From JACQHM01 sp964535215 (GTDB lineage Bacteria; Methylomirabilota; Methylomirabilia; Methylomirabilales; JACQHM01): a stretch of DNA of 64,000 nt. Of the stretch, positions 7,321-15,245 are shown one piece after another. The DNA lies in contig CAZHST010000001.1 of assembly GCA_964535215.1 (NCBI GenBank), forward strand, positions 1 to 64,000, in the 5' to 3' direction. Both the position numbers and the translations under genes were made by a program. The first letter of the stretch is position 1. Each line of letters opens with the position of its first letter. Under the pieces are notes generated by a model that saw only the letters and a program-made list of their open reading frames with translations, had not been told where the DNA came from and did not search any database.

Positions 7321-8529
7321 GTGGAAACGGGAGCGTTGAAAAAGGTCGGGCCGGTGGCCTTGATGTTCTTCTACCTGGCCATCGCTCTCGAGGTGGTCAT
7401 CATGATCACCCCCTTTACCGTCTACTTCTACTCGGTCTATGCCCCTCTCCTGAACCGGCTGGAGGCCTCCCCCTGGACTGCCTGGCTCACCGCCTTCTTT
7501 CTCCCCCACATCTCTTACACAGGGGATCCGCTCCTCGGGATGCTTACCGTTCTCGCCCCGATCCTGTTGGGCATAGGGCTCCTCATCTTTTTCGTCTGTG
7601 CTTACCAGGTCTATTCGGCGAAGCTCCTGAAAAGGGGCGTCGTCTCGGGAGGCCTCTACGCCAGGATCCGCCACCCCCAGTATCTGGGGTTGGGGATCGC
7701 CGGGGCCGGCCTCCTCCTCTACTGGCCCCGCTTCATCATCCTGATCCTCTACCTCACCATGCTCTTCGTGTACTATTTCCTGGCCCGAAATGAAGAGGGG
7801 AGGATGCTCCGAAGGTATGGGGAGAGCTACCGGCAGTATATGGAGAAGGTGCCTATGTTCCTCCCGGGGAATCCTGGTGGGAGGCTCTTCGCCGCCTTGA
7901 CCGGTGGGAGGATCCAGAGGGGTCTGGCCCTGACCCTCCTCTATTTTCTCGTCCTCATCGGTGGGGTCGGAGCCGCGTTTGCTCTCCGGGCCTACACGAA
8001 GGCGAAGGTGCCCGTCTTGTACGAGGAGAACCTGGTGACGGTCTCCCTCACCCCCAGCGACCGGGGACGGATGGAGGCGCTTCTCCGGTCAGCCTTGGCC
8101 AGCCCTGAGGTCGTTTCCCTCCTGGAGAAGTTCCATGCGAAGGATGGCCACACCCTCGTTGCGTATATCCTCCCCCAGGAGTACATGATGCAGCACCTCC
8201 TGGCCGATCTGGGCGAGCACGAAGCCCATCACGGGAGGGGGGAGCAGGGGGGCTTTTGGGCGGTCCTGAAGCACCTGGGGGAGATGTACCTCTTGAAGCC
8301 CTTCCGTCAACTGAAGGCCGGGGAGCAGGCCGTTGAGAAGCGGATCATCTTTGCCGAGGCCAAGACCGCCGCCGGTGAGGATGTCCCGCCCCACAAGGCC
8401 CTTTCGGCCGATGTCCTCCGCTACCCCCTCTTCTTCGCCGACCTGGATGCCGCTTTAGGGAAGGTGATCCTGACCATGGAGACGCCGAGGCGCCACTCCT
8501 GGGGGACCATCCCGGTCCCTGCCTTCTAG
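7321..8529 (+). CDS. Membrane ICMT/PEMT-like protein with extra C-terminal domain
   Basis: 402 residues. The first half has about five membrane segments and the isoprenylcysteine/phospholipid methyltransferase signature: RHPQYLGLG near residue 118, then a long helix, RNEEGRMLRRYGESYRQYM and a Pro. A further membrane segment near residue 205 leads to a soluble tail of about 180 residues with HEAHHGRG and no recognised fold, probably extracytoplasmic. The GTG start follows GGGGGGAGGTG. A shorter relative without the tail lies at 33628. It heads the operon that encodes the kinase/regulator pair, so it may modify or sense envelope components; the substrate is unknown. Confidence 0.7.
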   Translation: METGALKKVGPVALMFFYLAIALEVVIMITPFTVYFYSVYAPLLNRLEASPWTAWLTAFFLPHISYTGDPLLGMLTVLAPILLGIGLLIFFVCAYQVYSAKLLKRGVVSGGLYARIRHPQYLGLGIAGAGLLLYWPRFIILILYLTMLFVYYFLARNEEGRMLRRYGESYRQYMEKVPMFLPGNPGGRLFAALTGGRIQRGLALTLLYFLVLIGGVGAAFALRAYTKAKVPVLYEENLVTVSLTPSDRGRMEALLRSALASPEVVSLLEKFHAKDGHTLVAYILPQEYMMQHLLADLGEHEAHHGRGEQGGFWAVLKHLGEMYLLKPFRQLKAGEQAVEKRIIFAEAKTAAGEDVPPHKALSADVLRYPLFFADLDAALGKVILTMETPRRHSWGTIPVPAF

Positions 8530-8559
8530 TGGCACGGCAGGGCCAAAAGGGAGGAGGCG

Positions 8560-8913
8560 ATGTGGTGCCACCTGATCCTGTTCATGCCGGCCCTGGCCCT
8601 CCCGGTGTTCTTCGTCCTGCCCTTCGAGGCGGCCCTCCCGCTCTACCTCTTCCTGGTCGCCCTGTCAGGCTTGGTCTACGTGGCCGTCGTCAAGGCCTTC
8701 CGCCTACCGATTCAGACGGGCAGGGAGGGGATGATCGGCAAGACGGGAGAGGTGGTTGTGGATCTTCAGCCCGAGGGGGTGGTCCGGTACCAGAACGAGC
8801 TGTGGTCGGCCCGCTCCTCGGAGCGGCTCGTGAAAGGGGAGAAGGTGGTGATCATGGAGGTAGACAACCTGAGGCTTATCGTCCGGCGGGCCCCTTCCCG
8901 GCCCGTCCTGTGA
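8560..8913 (+). CDS. NfeD-like OB-fold membrane protein
   Basis: 117 residues: two membrane segments (about residues 4-20 and 25-45) followed by an OB-fold domain with GMIGKTGEVVVDLQPEG, NELWSARS and KGEKVVIMEVDNLRLIV, the pattern of the NfeD C-terminal domain. NfeD proteins partner stomatin/flotillin-type membrane proteases in envelope quality control, but no stomatin gene is nearby. It lies 30 bases after the methyltransferase-like gene and 12 before the next secreted protein. Confidence 0.75.
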   Translation: MWCHLILFMPALALPVFFVLPFEAALPLYLFLVALSGLVYVAVVKAFRLPIQTGREGMIGKTGEVVVDLQPEGVVRYQNELWSARSSERLVKGEKVVIMEVDNLRLIVRRAPSRPVL

Positions 8914-8925
8914 AAGGAGGAGGCG

Positions 8926-9360
8926 ATGCGAGCGGCCCTTTCTGTCGTTGGGGCGTTCTTGCTTCTCTCGGCAGCAGTCACCTTGGGGCAGGAGGGGGAG
9001 ACAAAAACCCAGCAGGGAGGGGGGGTGACCATCGCGGCGACCTACCTGGGCCTCCAGAAGGAAGGGGATCGGGAGGTGATCCAGATCGAGGTCAAGATGG
9101 ATACCCACTCGGTGGATCTGGATCGGTACAGGATGGAGGCCCTCTCGGTCTTAAGGGATGACCGCGGGAGAACGCTCCACCCCCTCGGATGGGCATCCCC
9201 TTCCGGAGGCGGCCATCATCGGGCGGGGGTCCTCCTCTTCCCGGCGGTGGATCCTTCAGGCAAACCTTTCATCACGAAGGAGAGCCGGTACCTCGAACTG
9301 ATCATCCGCAACGTGGCCGGGGTGAAGGAGAGGACCTTCCGGTGGAATCTGGTGAGGTAA
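8926..9360 (+). CDS. Secreted single-domain protein (shared with Spy-like fusion at 32530)
   Basis: 144 residues with a signal peptide (about residues 1-22) and one domain of about 115 residues. The same domain forms the C-terminus of the Spy/CpxP-like protein at 32530-33486. Shared blocks are GVT-ATY-GL, DTHS, LRDD/LRND, GWA or GWH, HHR-G-LLFP and LEL-I-NVAGV-ER. The conserved His pair (GHHR/SHHR) and acidic residues could bind metal. The family was not recognised. Its place in a sigma54 operon with a sensor kinase suggests a periplasmic sensing or chaperone role; that is inference. Confidence 0.7.
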   Translation: MRAALSVVGAFLLLSAAVTLGQEGETKTQQGGGVTIAATYLGLQKEGDREVIQIEVKMDTHSVDLDRYRMEALSVLRDDRGRTLHPLGWASPSGGGHHRAGVLLFPAVDPSGKPFITKESRYLELIIRNVAGVKERTFRWNLVR

Positions 9361-9474
9361 CGGCGGGCCTCGCCCCGACTGGAAAGGAGGTGGTGCCAGG
9401 AGGCCTGTGATTGTGGTAGAGTGGTCTCAAGCGATCACGGCTTTAGGGACAAGCCTGCCGGACATGGAGAATCA

Positions 9475-10818
9475 ATGCGGCTTCGGGGATGGTTCAGGCT
9501 GAATCTGGAGCAGGCGGAGCTGGCCTTCGCGGTCTTCAAGACCCTGGCCTTCGTCGGCGCGGTGGCCGCCCTGTTTTTGGCCCCTGTCAGGCCCGAGCAC
9601 CAGGTCCACCTCCCGCCGCTCCTGGCCTTCTTTCTTCTTTATCATCTTCTCTTCTATGGAGCCGCCTTCCGATGGCGATGGGCCATCCGGGGGATCCTCC
9701 TCGCCATTCTCGCCTGCGACCTCCTCTTCGTCTTCTTCCTGGTCTGGTTCACCGGAGGCTTCGAGAGCCATTTTTATCTCCTCTTCTACCTCATCATCAC
9801 GATGGGGGCCTATTTCTTCGGCTTTCCCATCGGCCTCGGCGCAGCCGTTGCCTCAGGGCTTCTCTACATGGGGGCCTCTTCCATCAGCCATCCTGAAGCG
9901 GTCCACCTCGGGCATCTCTCGGCCAGGATCGCCCTCTTCGGTCTCTTCGGGGTCTCGGTCGGGTTCCTCTCGGAGCGGGATCGCCGGTACCGGACTGCCA
10001 TCGAGCAGTTGAACCGGGAGCTTCAACAGGCCTACCGGGAGCTTCAGGCGGCCCAGGGGAAGCTCCTCCAGGCGGAGCGGTTGAGCACCATCGGCAAGAT
10101 GTCGGCGAAGGTGGCCCATGAGATCCGGAACCCGTTAAGCGCCATCAACCTGAATGCCGAGCTGTTGGAGGACGAGATCAAGCACCTCCAGGGTGCCTCC
10201 AAGGAGGAGGCGGCAAGTCTGCTCACGGCCATCAAGGTCCAGGTCCAGGCCCTGGCCGCGCTGACCGAGGAGTACCTCCGCTTCGCCCGGATGCCGGAGC
10301 TAAAGCTACACCCGGAAGCGATCAACGAGATCGTCGCCGAGCTGGTCGAGTTCCTCAGGCCGGAAGGAGCCGAACGGGGGGTCAGGATCGAGGCCAGGCT
10401 CTCCCCGGACCTCCCGCCCACCCTGGTGGATCGGCACAAGCTCCGTCAGGCCCTCCTGAACATCGCCCGAAACGCCTTTGAGGCGATGCCGAGTGGGGGA
10501 ACCCTCACCATTACCACCCGAGTCGCCGGTGGCCAGTCGCCGGCGGCCAGCGGCCAGGGGGAGCAGGGATCGTCACCGGTCGCTGACTTTGTGGAGGTGG
10601 GCATCGCCGATACCGGCTGCGGCATCCCTCCGGAGCATCGGGACAGGATCTTCGAGCCCTTTTTCACCACCAAGGGGGAGGGGACCGGTCTGGGATTGAC
10701 CATTGCCAGGCAGATCTTGGAGCAGCAGGGCGGGACCATCACCTGTGAGAGCGTACCAGGGCAGGGGACGACCTTTACCGTCTGGCTTCCACTTTCTCCG
10801 GAGAAGGGAACGGCATGA
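9475..10818 (+). CDS. Membrane sensor histidine kinase, NtrB/AtoS type
   Basis: 447 residues. About six membrane helices (residues 15-180) form a compact sensor with little periplasmic loop, followed by a coiled coil (IEQLNRELQQAYRELQ). The HisKA box is KVAHEIRNPLS with His215. The ATPase domain has the N box (NIARNAFEAMPSGG), G1 (DTGCGIP), F (FEPFFTTK) and G2 (GTGLGLTI). About 20 extra residues rich in Gly, Ser, Gln and Pro follow TTRV in the ATPase domain and look like a repeat insertion (see 10524). The stop overlaps the start of the NtrC-like gene by 4 bases, so the pair is translationally coupled. Confidence 0.92.
   Translation: MRLRGWFRLNLEQAELAFAVFKTLAFVGAVAALFLAPVRPEHQVHLPPLLAFFLLYHLLFYGAAFRWRWAIRGILLAILACDLLFVFFLVWFTGGFESHFYLLFYLIITMGAYFFGFPIGLGAAVASGLLYMGASSISHPEAVHLGHLSARIALFGLFGVSVGFLSERDRRYRTAIEQLNRELQQAYRELQAAQGKLLQAERLSTIGKMSAKVAHEIRNPLSAINLNAELLEDEIKHLQGASKEEAASLLTAIKVQVQALAALTEEYLRFARMPELKLHPEAINEIVAELVEFLRPEGAERGVRIEARLSPDLPPTLVDRHKLRQALLNIARNAFEAMPSGGTLTITTRVAGGQSPAASGQGEQGSSPVADFVEVGIADTGCGIPPEHRDRIFEPFFTTKGEGTGLGLTIARQILEQQGGTITCESVPGQGTTFTVWLPLSPEKGTA
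10524..10590 (+). repeat. In-frame repeat-like insertion in the kinase ATPase domain
   Basis: About 66 bases made of imperfect copies of a GGCCAGTCGCC/GGCCAGCGGCC unit encode a Gly/Ser/Gln/Pro-rich stretch between TTRV and DFVEVGIADTG. Related kinases usually run straight from one strand to the next here. The composition resembles the GTGGCCCGTGGC units in the ATPase insertion at 28721. Confidence 0.45.
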
Positions 10819-12212
10819 GCGGATCCGATGCACGAAGGACCATCCTGGTGGCCGACGATGACAGGGCGATCCGGGAGGCCCTGGCCAAGATCCTGAGGAA
10901 AGAGGGGTTCCAGGTCCTCCTGGCTGAGGATGGGCGGAAGGCCCTCGACCTCTTCCGCACCCACGGGGCCCCGATCATCCTGGCTGATCTGAAGATGCCC
11001 CATCTGAGCGGCCTCGAGCTGCTGAAAGCGGTCAAGGCCATCGCCCCCGAGGTGGAGGTCCTGATGATCACCGGCTACGGGAGCATTGAGGAGGCGGTGG
11101 AGGCGATGAAGGAGGGGGCCTACGATTTCATCACCAAACCCCTCCAGCGGGTGAGCCTCATGAAGGCGATCCGGAAGGCCCTGGAGAAGCAGGCCCTGGT
11201 CATGGAGAACCGGGCCCTCCAGGCGCGCCTTCTGGAGCTCCAGCAACAGGGACGGATCATCGGGACGAGCCCGGCGATACGACGGGTCCTTGAGCTGGTA
11301 GAGCAGGTGGCGGGGAGTTCGGCCACCATCCTGATCCAGGGGGAGAGTGGGACGGGGAAGGAGCTGATCGCCAACGCCATCCATGCCTTAAGCCCCCGCC
11401 ACGAGAAGCCCTTCCTCAAGGTGAACTGCGCGGCCATCCCCGAGACCTTGTTAGAGTCAGAGCTGTTCGGGTATGAGAAAGGGGCCTTCACGGGGGCCTT
11501 CGCCAGGAAGGCGGGGCGCTTCGAGCTGGCCCATGGCGGGACCCTCTTCCTGGACGAGGTCGGGGACTTAAGCCCCGGGACCCAGGCGAAGCTCCTCCGG
11601 GTCCTCCAGGAGGGGGAATTCGAGCGGCTCGGAGGGACAAGGACCCTGAAGGTGGATGTCCGGATCATCGCCGCGACGAACACGGACCTCGCCCAGGCTG
11701 TCAAGGAGAGGCGGTTCCGGGAGGACCTCTACTACCGCCTGAACGTGATCACCATCCCCATCCCCCCCTTACGGGAGCGGCGGGAGGACATCCCCCTGTT
11801 GGCCCATCACTTCTTACGGATCTCCGCCGCGAAGAATAACAAGACCCTGGAGGGCTTCACCTCCGAGGCCCTGGATCTCCTTGAGAGTTACCCTTGGCCC
11901 GGGAATGTCCGGGAGCTGGAGAACGCCATCGAGCGGGCCGTCGTCTTGTCCAGGGGGCATCTGATCGAGCCCAAGGATCTTCCCGAGGCCATCACCGGGC
12001 AGGGGCCAAGAGAGTGGGAGCGGGCTATCACCATCCCCCTGGGGACCCCTTTGGAGGAGGTCGAGCAGCGGTTGATTGAGGCGACCCTGGAGCAGACGAA
12101 AGGGGACAAGACCCTGGCGGCCAAGCTCTTAGGGATCGCCAGCCGGACCATCTACCGGAAGCTGAAGCAGACCCCTTCGACACCCCCCAGATCGGATCGG
12201 GAGGGAGCGTGA
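10815..12212 (+). CDS. Sigma54-dependent NtrC-family response regulator
   Basis: 465 residues with three domains. The receiver has acidic pocket DDD near residues 15-17, phosphorylated Asp58 and Lys near residue 108. The AAA+ domain has Walker A GESGTGKE (about 178-185), GAFTGA (223-228, the loop that contacts sigma54), Walker B LFLDEVG and the R finger region. A Fis-type helix-turn-helix lies at about 425-455 (ATLEQTKGDKTLAAKLLGI). It is paired with the kinase before it. Its likely targets are the TGnCA-N3-TGTCA dyads at 7097, 12374 and 24850, all next to sigma54 promoters. The last residues (after KLKQ) are encoded by the start of a 191-bp repeat element. Confidence 0.95.
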   Translation: MSGSDARRTILVADDDRAIREALAKILRKEGFQVLLAEDGRKALDLFRTHGAPIILADLKMPHLSGLELLKAVKAIAPEVEVLMITGYGSIEEAVEAMKEGAYDFITKPLQRVSLMKAIRKALEKQALVMENRALQARLLELQQQGRIIGTSPAIRRVLELVEQVAGSSATILIQGESGTGKELIANAIHALSPRHEKPFLKVNCAAIPETLLESELFGYEKGAFTGAFARKAGRFELAHGGTLFLDEVGDLSPGTQAKLLRVLQEGEFERLGGTRTLKVDVRIIAATNTDLAQAVKERRFREDLYYRLNVITIPIPPLRERREDIPLLAHHFLRISAAKNNKTLEGFTSEALDLLESYPWPGNVRELENAIERAVVLSRGHLIEPKDLPEAITGQGPREWERAITIPLGTPLEEVEQRLIEATLEQTKGDKTLAAKLLGIASRTIYRKLKQTPSTPPRSDREGA

Positions 12213-12362
12213 GGCCGTCAGGTGGGAAGACTGGTCTCTCGCCCAACGTCGCCGGTCGGGGTCCTCGATGGATGGACCCCTGGGGCCAACACCGGGTCCA
12301 CCGCGTTGGCCGAAAGGGGCGAGGGCCTCACAAGACGCCTGGCCAAAGGGGAGCGGCCTGTC
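12172..12362. repeat. Copy A of a 190-bp dispersed repeat
   Basis: This stretch aligns nearly without gaps to 38195-38384, starting at CCCCTTCGACACCC and ending near GCCTGTC. Shared blocks include GATCGGATCGGGAGGGAGC, GATGGACCCCTGG and CTCACAAG. It supplies the C-terminal codons and stop of the regulator gene and most of the gap before the activator dyads. No coding gene is seen within it. The arms CCTTCGACA and TGTCAC-GAAGG at its ends are imperfectly inverted, as in small non-autonomous elements. Confidence 0.7.
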
Positions 12363-12373
12363 ACGAAGGCCGT

Positions 12374-12428
12374 TGACAAAGTGTCAGGGGTTTTTCGACG
12401 CCCTGGTCTCGATTTTGACGTTCTGTCA
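12374..12428. promoter_or_regulatory. Activator sites: paired TGnCA-N3-TGTCA dyads
   Basis: TGACA-AAG-TGTCA (12374-12386), a perfect dyad, and TGACG-TTC-TGTCA (12416-12428), 42 bp apart. They lie about 120-160 bp before the -24 element. Same design as at 7097-7150 and 24850-24903; the remainder of the gap 12213-12622 is the repeat element, the IHF site and the promoter. Confidence 0.75.
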
Positions 12429-12485
12429 CATCTCTCTTCCCCCTACCCGGAGCCTGTTCGGCAGCCTTTCCTCAAAGTTCTTTAA

Positions 12486-12498
12486 AATCAAGTCGTTG
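12486..12498. promoter_or_regulatory. IHF-binding site
   Basis: AATCAAGTCGTTG fits the IHF consensus WATCAANNNNTTR at every position, placed between the activator dyads and the sigma54 promoter as in the two sister promoters. Confidence 0.65.
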
Positions 12499-12533
12499 GT
12501 TTCAAGCCGCCGATCCTTCCCTCCTCCTCCGAC

Positions 12534-12550
12534 TTGGCATTCCCTTTGCT
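12534..12550 (+). promoter_or_regulatory. Sigma54 promoter of the copper operon
   Basis: TTGGCAT-TCCCT-TTGCT, with GG (12536-12537) and GC (12548-12549) 12 bases apart. Predicted start near 12561, 62 bases before copA. Likely drives copA to the ABC-2 permeases at 24842, as no terminator is seen between them. Confidence 0.8.
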
Positions 12551-12622
12551 CTCTTTGGTGGTAGCGATCGTATCCCGCGTTGGAGCAACCCCTGGATAAG
12601 GAACCTTCGAGAGGAGGAAAAA

Positions 12623-14404
12623 ATGATACGCCTTAAGCCCTTTGTGATAATGGCCCTGGTCTCAGGGATCGTCGCCGCGTCGGCGAACGCCGGCGTGTAT
12701 GACCTCGTCATCGAGGAAAAGACCGTGAACTTCACGGGTCGCGACAGGACGGCGATGGCGATCAACGGGTCTGTTCCCGGCCCACTCCTGCGGTGGCGGG
12801 AGGGTGAGGAGGTGACCATCAACGTCACCAATCGGCTGGATGAGCCCACATCGATCCATTGGCATGGCGTGATTGTGCCGGCCGCGATGGACGGCGTTCC
12901 CGGCATCAGCTTCAAGGGCATCCAGCCCGGCCAGACCTTCACGTACCGTTTCACGGTCAAACAGAGCGGCACCTACTGGTACCATAGCCATTCGGGCACC
13001 CAGGAGCAGTCGGGCCACTACGCGCCGCTCATCATTGACCCGGCCGGACCAGAGGCCTTTCGATACGACCGGGAGTACGTGGTCTTTCTCTCCGACTGGA
13101 CCGATGAGGATCCGGATCGGGTCTTCGCCAAGCTGAAGAAGCAGAGCGGCTACTACAACTTCAACAAGCGGACGGTCTTTGATTTCTTCCGCGATGTGGC
13201 CAAGAAGGGCTGGGGCCCGACCATCGCCGATCGTCTCGCCTGGGGCCGGATGCGGATGGACCCGACCGACATCGCGGACGTCACCGGCTACACTTACACC
13301 TTCCTCATGAACGGCCAGCCGCCCGAGGCCAACTGGACGGCCCTTTTCACGCCCGGGGAACGGGTGCGCCTGCGGTTCATCAACGGCGCGGCGATGACCT
13401 CCTTCGACGTCCGTATCCCCGGCCTGAAGATGGAGGTCGTGCAGGCCGACGGCCAGGCCGTAGAGCCTGTGGTGGTTGACGAGTTCCGCATCGCCGTCTC
13501 CGAGACCTACGACGTGATCGTCGAGCCGCGGGAGGCGCGGGCCTACACCATCTTCGCCGAGGCCATGGACCGGAGCGGCTACGCCCGGGGGACACTGGCG
13601 CCCCGTCCGGGGATGTCGGCCCCTCTCCCGGAGAGACGGCCGCGGCCGATCCGCACCATGGCGGACATGGGCATGGGCGACATGGGGCACGGGGCCATGG
13701 TGCCCGATCAGGCTAGCCAGCAGCCGGGGGTGGAGGAGGGTACCCCAGAGCAGGACACGGACGCCGGCATGCCGGGGATGAATCACGGCGCGATGGGCCA
13801 CGGGCAAATGGGCGCCATGCCCGGCATGGCCCATGGGGCCATGGCCCCCGGCGGGGAGGTGATGGTCGCCCACGGCCCGGACACCCATGGGCGGGGGAAC
13901 TCGATGGTCCCGATGATGACGAGGAGCCGGCTCCACGAGCCCGGCGCCGGCCTCGAGAACACGGGCACCCGGGTGCTCCTCTACACCGACCTGCGCAGCC
14001 TTCAGCCTGGTTACGACCTGAGGGATCCCGAGCGGGAAATCGAGCTGCACTTGACCGGCAACATGGAGCGCTACATCTGGGGGTTTGACGGGAAGAAGTA
14101 TTCGGAGTCCGAGCCCATCCGATTCAGGTACGGCGAGCGCCTGCGGGTCACGCTGGTCAACGACACGATGATGGAACATCCCATCCACCTGCACGGCATG
14201 TGGATGGAGCTGGACAACGGCAACGGCGAGCATAACCCGCGCAAGTTTACGATCAATGTGAAGCCGGGCGAGCGCTTGTCGTTCCTGGTGACGGCCGATG
14301 CCCTGGGGTCATGGGCGTTCCACTGCCACCTGCTCTACCACATGGACGCCGGTATGTTCCTGAAGGTGGTCGTCTCGGAGGACGCCAAGGGGGTGCAGCG
14401 ATGA
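12623..14404 (+). CDS. copA: CopA-family periplasmic multicopper oxidase
   Basis: 593 residues with a Sec-type signal peptide (about 1-23); the twin arginine usual in PcoA/CopA is absent. The copper sites of a three-cupredoxin laccase are all visible: HWHG and YWYHSHSG near residues 78-120, HPIHLHGMW, and the HCHLLYHMDAGM type 1 site near the end. A Met/His/Gly-rich stretch (about residues 348-415, repeats of MGDMGHGAM and MPGMNHGAM) probably binds Cu(I). It oxidises Cu(I) in the periplasm. AGGAGG precedes the ATG. Its codon style differs from neighbouring genes (few TTA codons, more GCGC), so copAB may have been acquired from Pseudomonadota; this is inference. Confidence 0.93.
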   Translation: MIRLKPFVIMALVSGIVAASANAGVYDLVIEEKTVNFTGRDRTAMAINGSVPGPLLRWREGEEVTINVTNRLDEPTSIHWHGVIVPAAMDGVPGISFKGIQPGQTFTYRFTVKQSGTYWYHSHSGTQEQSGHYAPLIIDPAGPEAFRYDREYVVFLSDWTDEDPDRVFAKLKKQSGYYNFNKRTVFDFFRDVAKKGWGPTIADRLAWGRMRMDPTDIADVTGYTYTFLMNGQPPEANWTALFTPGERVRLRFINGAAMTSFDVRIPGLKMEVVQADGQAVEPVVVDEFRIAVSETYDVIVEPREARAYTIFAEAMDRSGYARGTLAPRPGMSAPLPERRPRPIRTMADMGMGDMGHGAMVPDQASQQPGVEEGTPEQDTDAGMPGMNHGAMGHGQMGAMPGMAHGAMAPGGEVMVAHGPDTHGRGNSMVPMMTRSRLHEPGAGLENTGTRVLLYTDLRSLQPGYDLRDPEREIELHLTGNMERYIWGFDGKKYSESEPIRFRYGERLRVTLVNDTMMEHPIHLHGMWMELDNGNGEHNPRKFTINVKPGERLSFLVTADALGSWAFHCHLLYHMDAGMFLKVVVSEDAKGVQR

Positions 14405-15141
14405 AAGGCATGAAGACGGGGATCATCGGCGGCAGGCAGCTCACGGCATCGCTCCTCCTGGCGGCCGCTCTTCTGGGGCGTCCGGATCCGGCGGCGGCCC
14501 AGGGCAACCACATCTTCACATTCATCGAGGTGAAGCAGAACGAGTACAGGGTCGGCGGAGGAGGCGACACGTACACCTGGGATGCGCAAAGCTGGGTCGG
14601 TGGGGACTACAACAGGGCCTGGCTCAAGACCCAGGGCAACTACGCCATCACTGACGGTCTCGTGGAGAACGCGGAGGTTCAGCTCCTGTACAGCCGGAGC
14701 ATCGCGGCGTTCTGGGACCTGCAGATCGGGGGGCGCTATGACCCGGAGCCCGGCCCCTCGCGCGGCTTCGCCGTCTTCGGCATCCAGGGGCTCGCGCCCT
14801 ACTTCTTCGAGGTGGATGCCGCGGGCTTCGTTAGCGACGACGGCGATGTCTCGGCACGCCTCGAGGCGGAGTACGAGCTCCTCCTGACCCAGCGGCTCAT
14901 CGCCAGGCCGTCCGTCGAGTTGAACTTTGCCGTCCAGGAGGTTGAGGAGCTGGGTATCGGCTCGGGCCTGAGCAGTGTCGAGCTGGGGGTGCGGCTCCGC
15001 TACGAGATCGTGCGCGAGGTCGCACCCTATATCGGTGTCTCCTGGGAGCGTAAGGTCGGTCGAACGGCCGACTTCGCCCGGCGTGAAGGGAAGGACTTCG
15101 ACATCCTCCAATTCGTCGTCGGCGTCCGCTTCTGGTTCTGA
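14401..15141 (+). CDS. copB: CopB-family outer-membrane copper resistance protein
   Basis: 246 residues, signal peptide to about residue 34 (ends AAAQG). The rest alternates hydrophobic and polar residues like a beta barrel and ends in VRFWF, an aromatic outer-membrane terminus. Features such as WVGGDYNRAWLKTQG, LLYSRSIAAFWDLQ and GVSWERKVG are typical of CopB/PcoB. It overlaps copA by ATGA. CopB sequesters or moves copper at the outer membrane together with CopA. Confidence 0.92.
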   Translation: MKGMKTGIIGGRQLTASLLLAAALLGRPDPAAAQGNHIFTFIEVKQNEYRVGGGGDTYTWDAQSWVGGDYNRAWLKTQGNYAITDGLVENAEVQLLYSRSIAAFWDLQIGGRYDPEPGPSRGFAVFGIQGLAPYFFEVDAAGFVSDDGDVSARLEAEYELLLTQRLIARPSVELNFAVQEVEELGIGSGLSSVELGVRLRYEIVREVAPYIGVSWERKVGRTADFARREGKDFDILQFVVGVRFWF

Positions 15142-15245
15142 GTTTGGCAAAGGTAGTGGGGAGGTGTACAATGGCTTCTATCGTCGTGGAAGTATGTCCC
15201 GGCGCTAAAGACCGGGCCTGAGGAGAGGTATGAGGAGGAGAAGCG

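Noticed and set aside
12662..14233. 523-codon open frame on the minus strand opposite copA
   Set aside because: Pure shadow of a high-GC gene: His/Pro/Arg-rich, no domain, and the + strand copA has complete copper motifs.
15142..15245. Sigma54 promoter at TTTGGCAAAGG before the trehalose synthase-like gene
   Set aside because: No GC-containing -12 element at the right distance.
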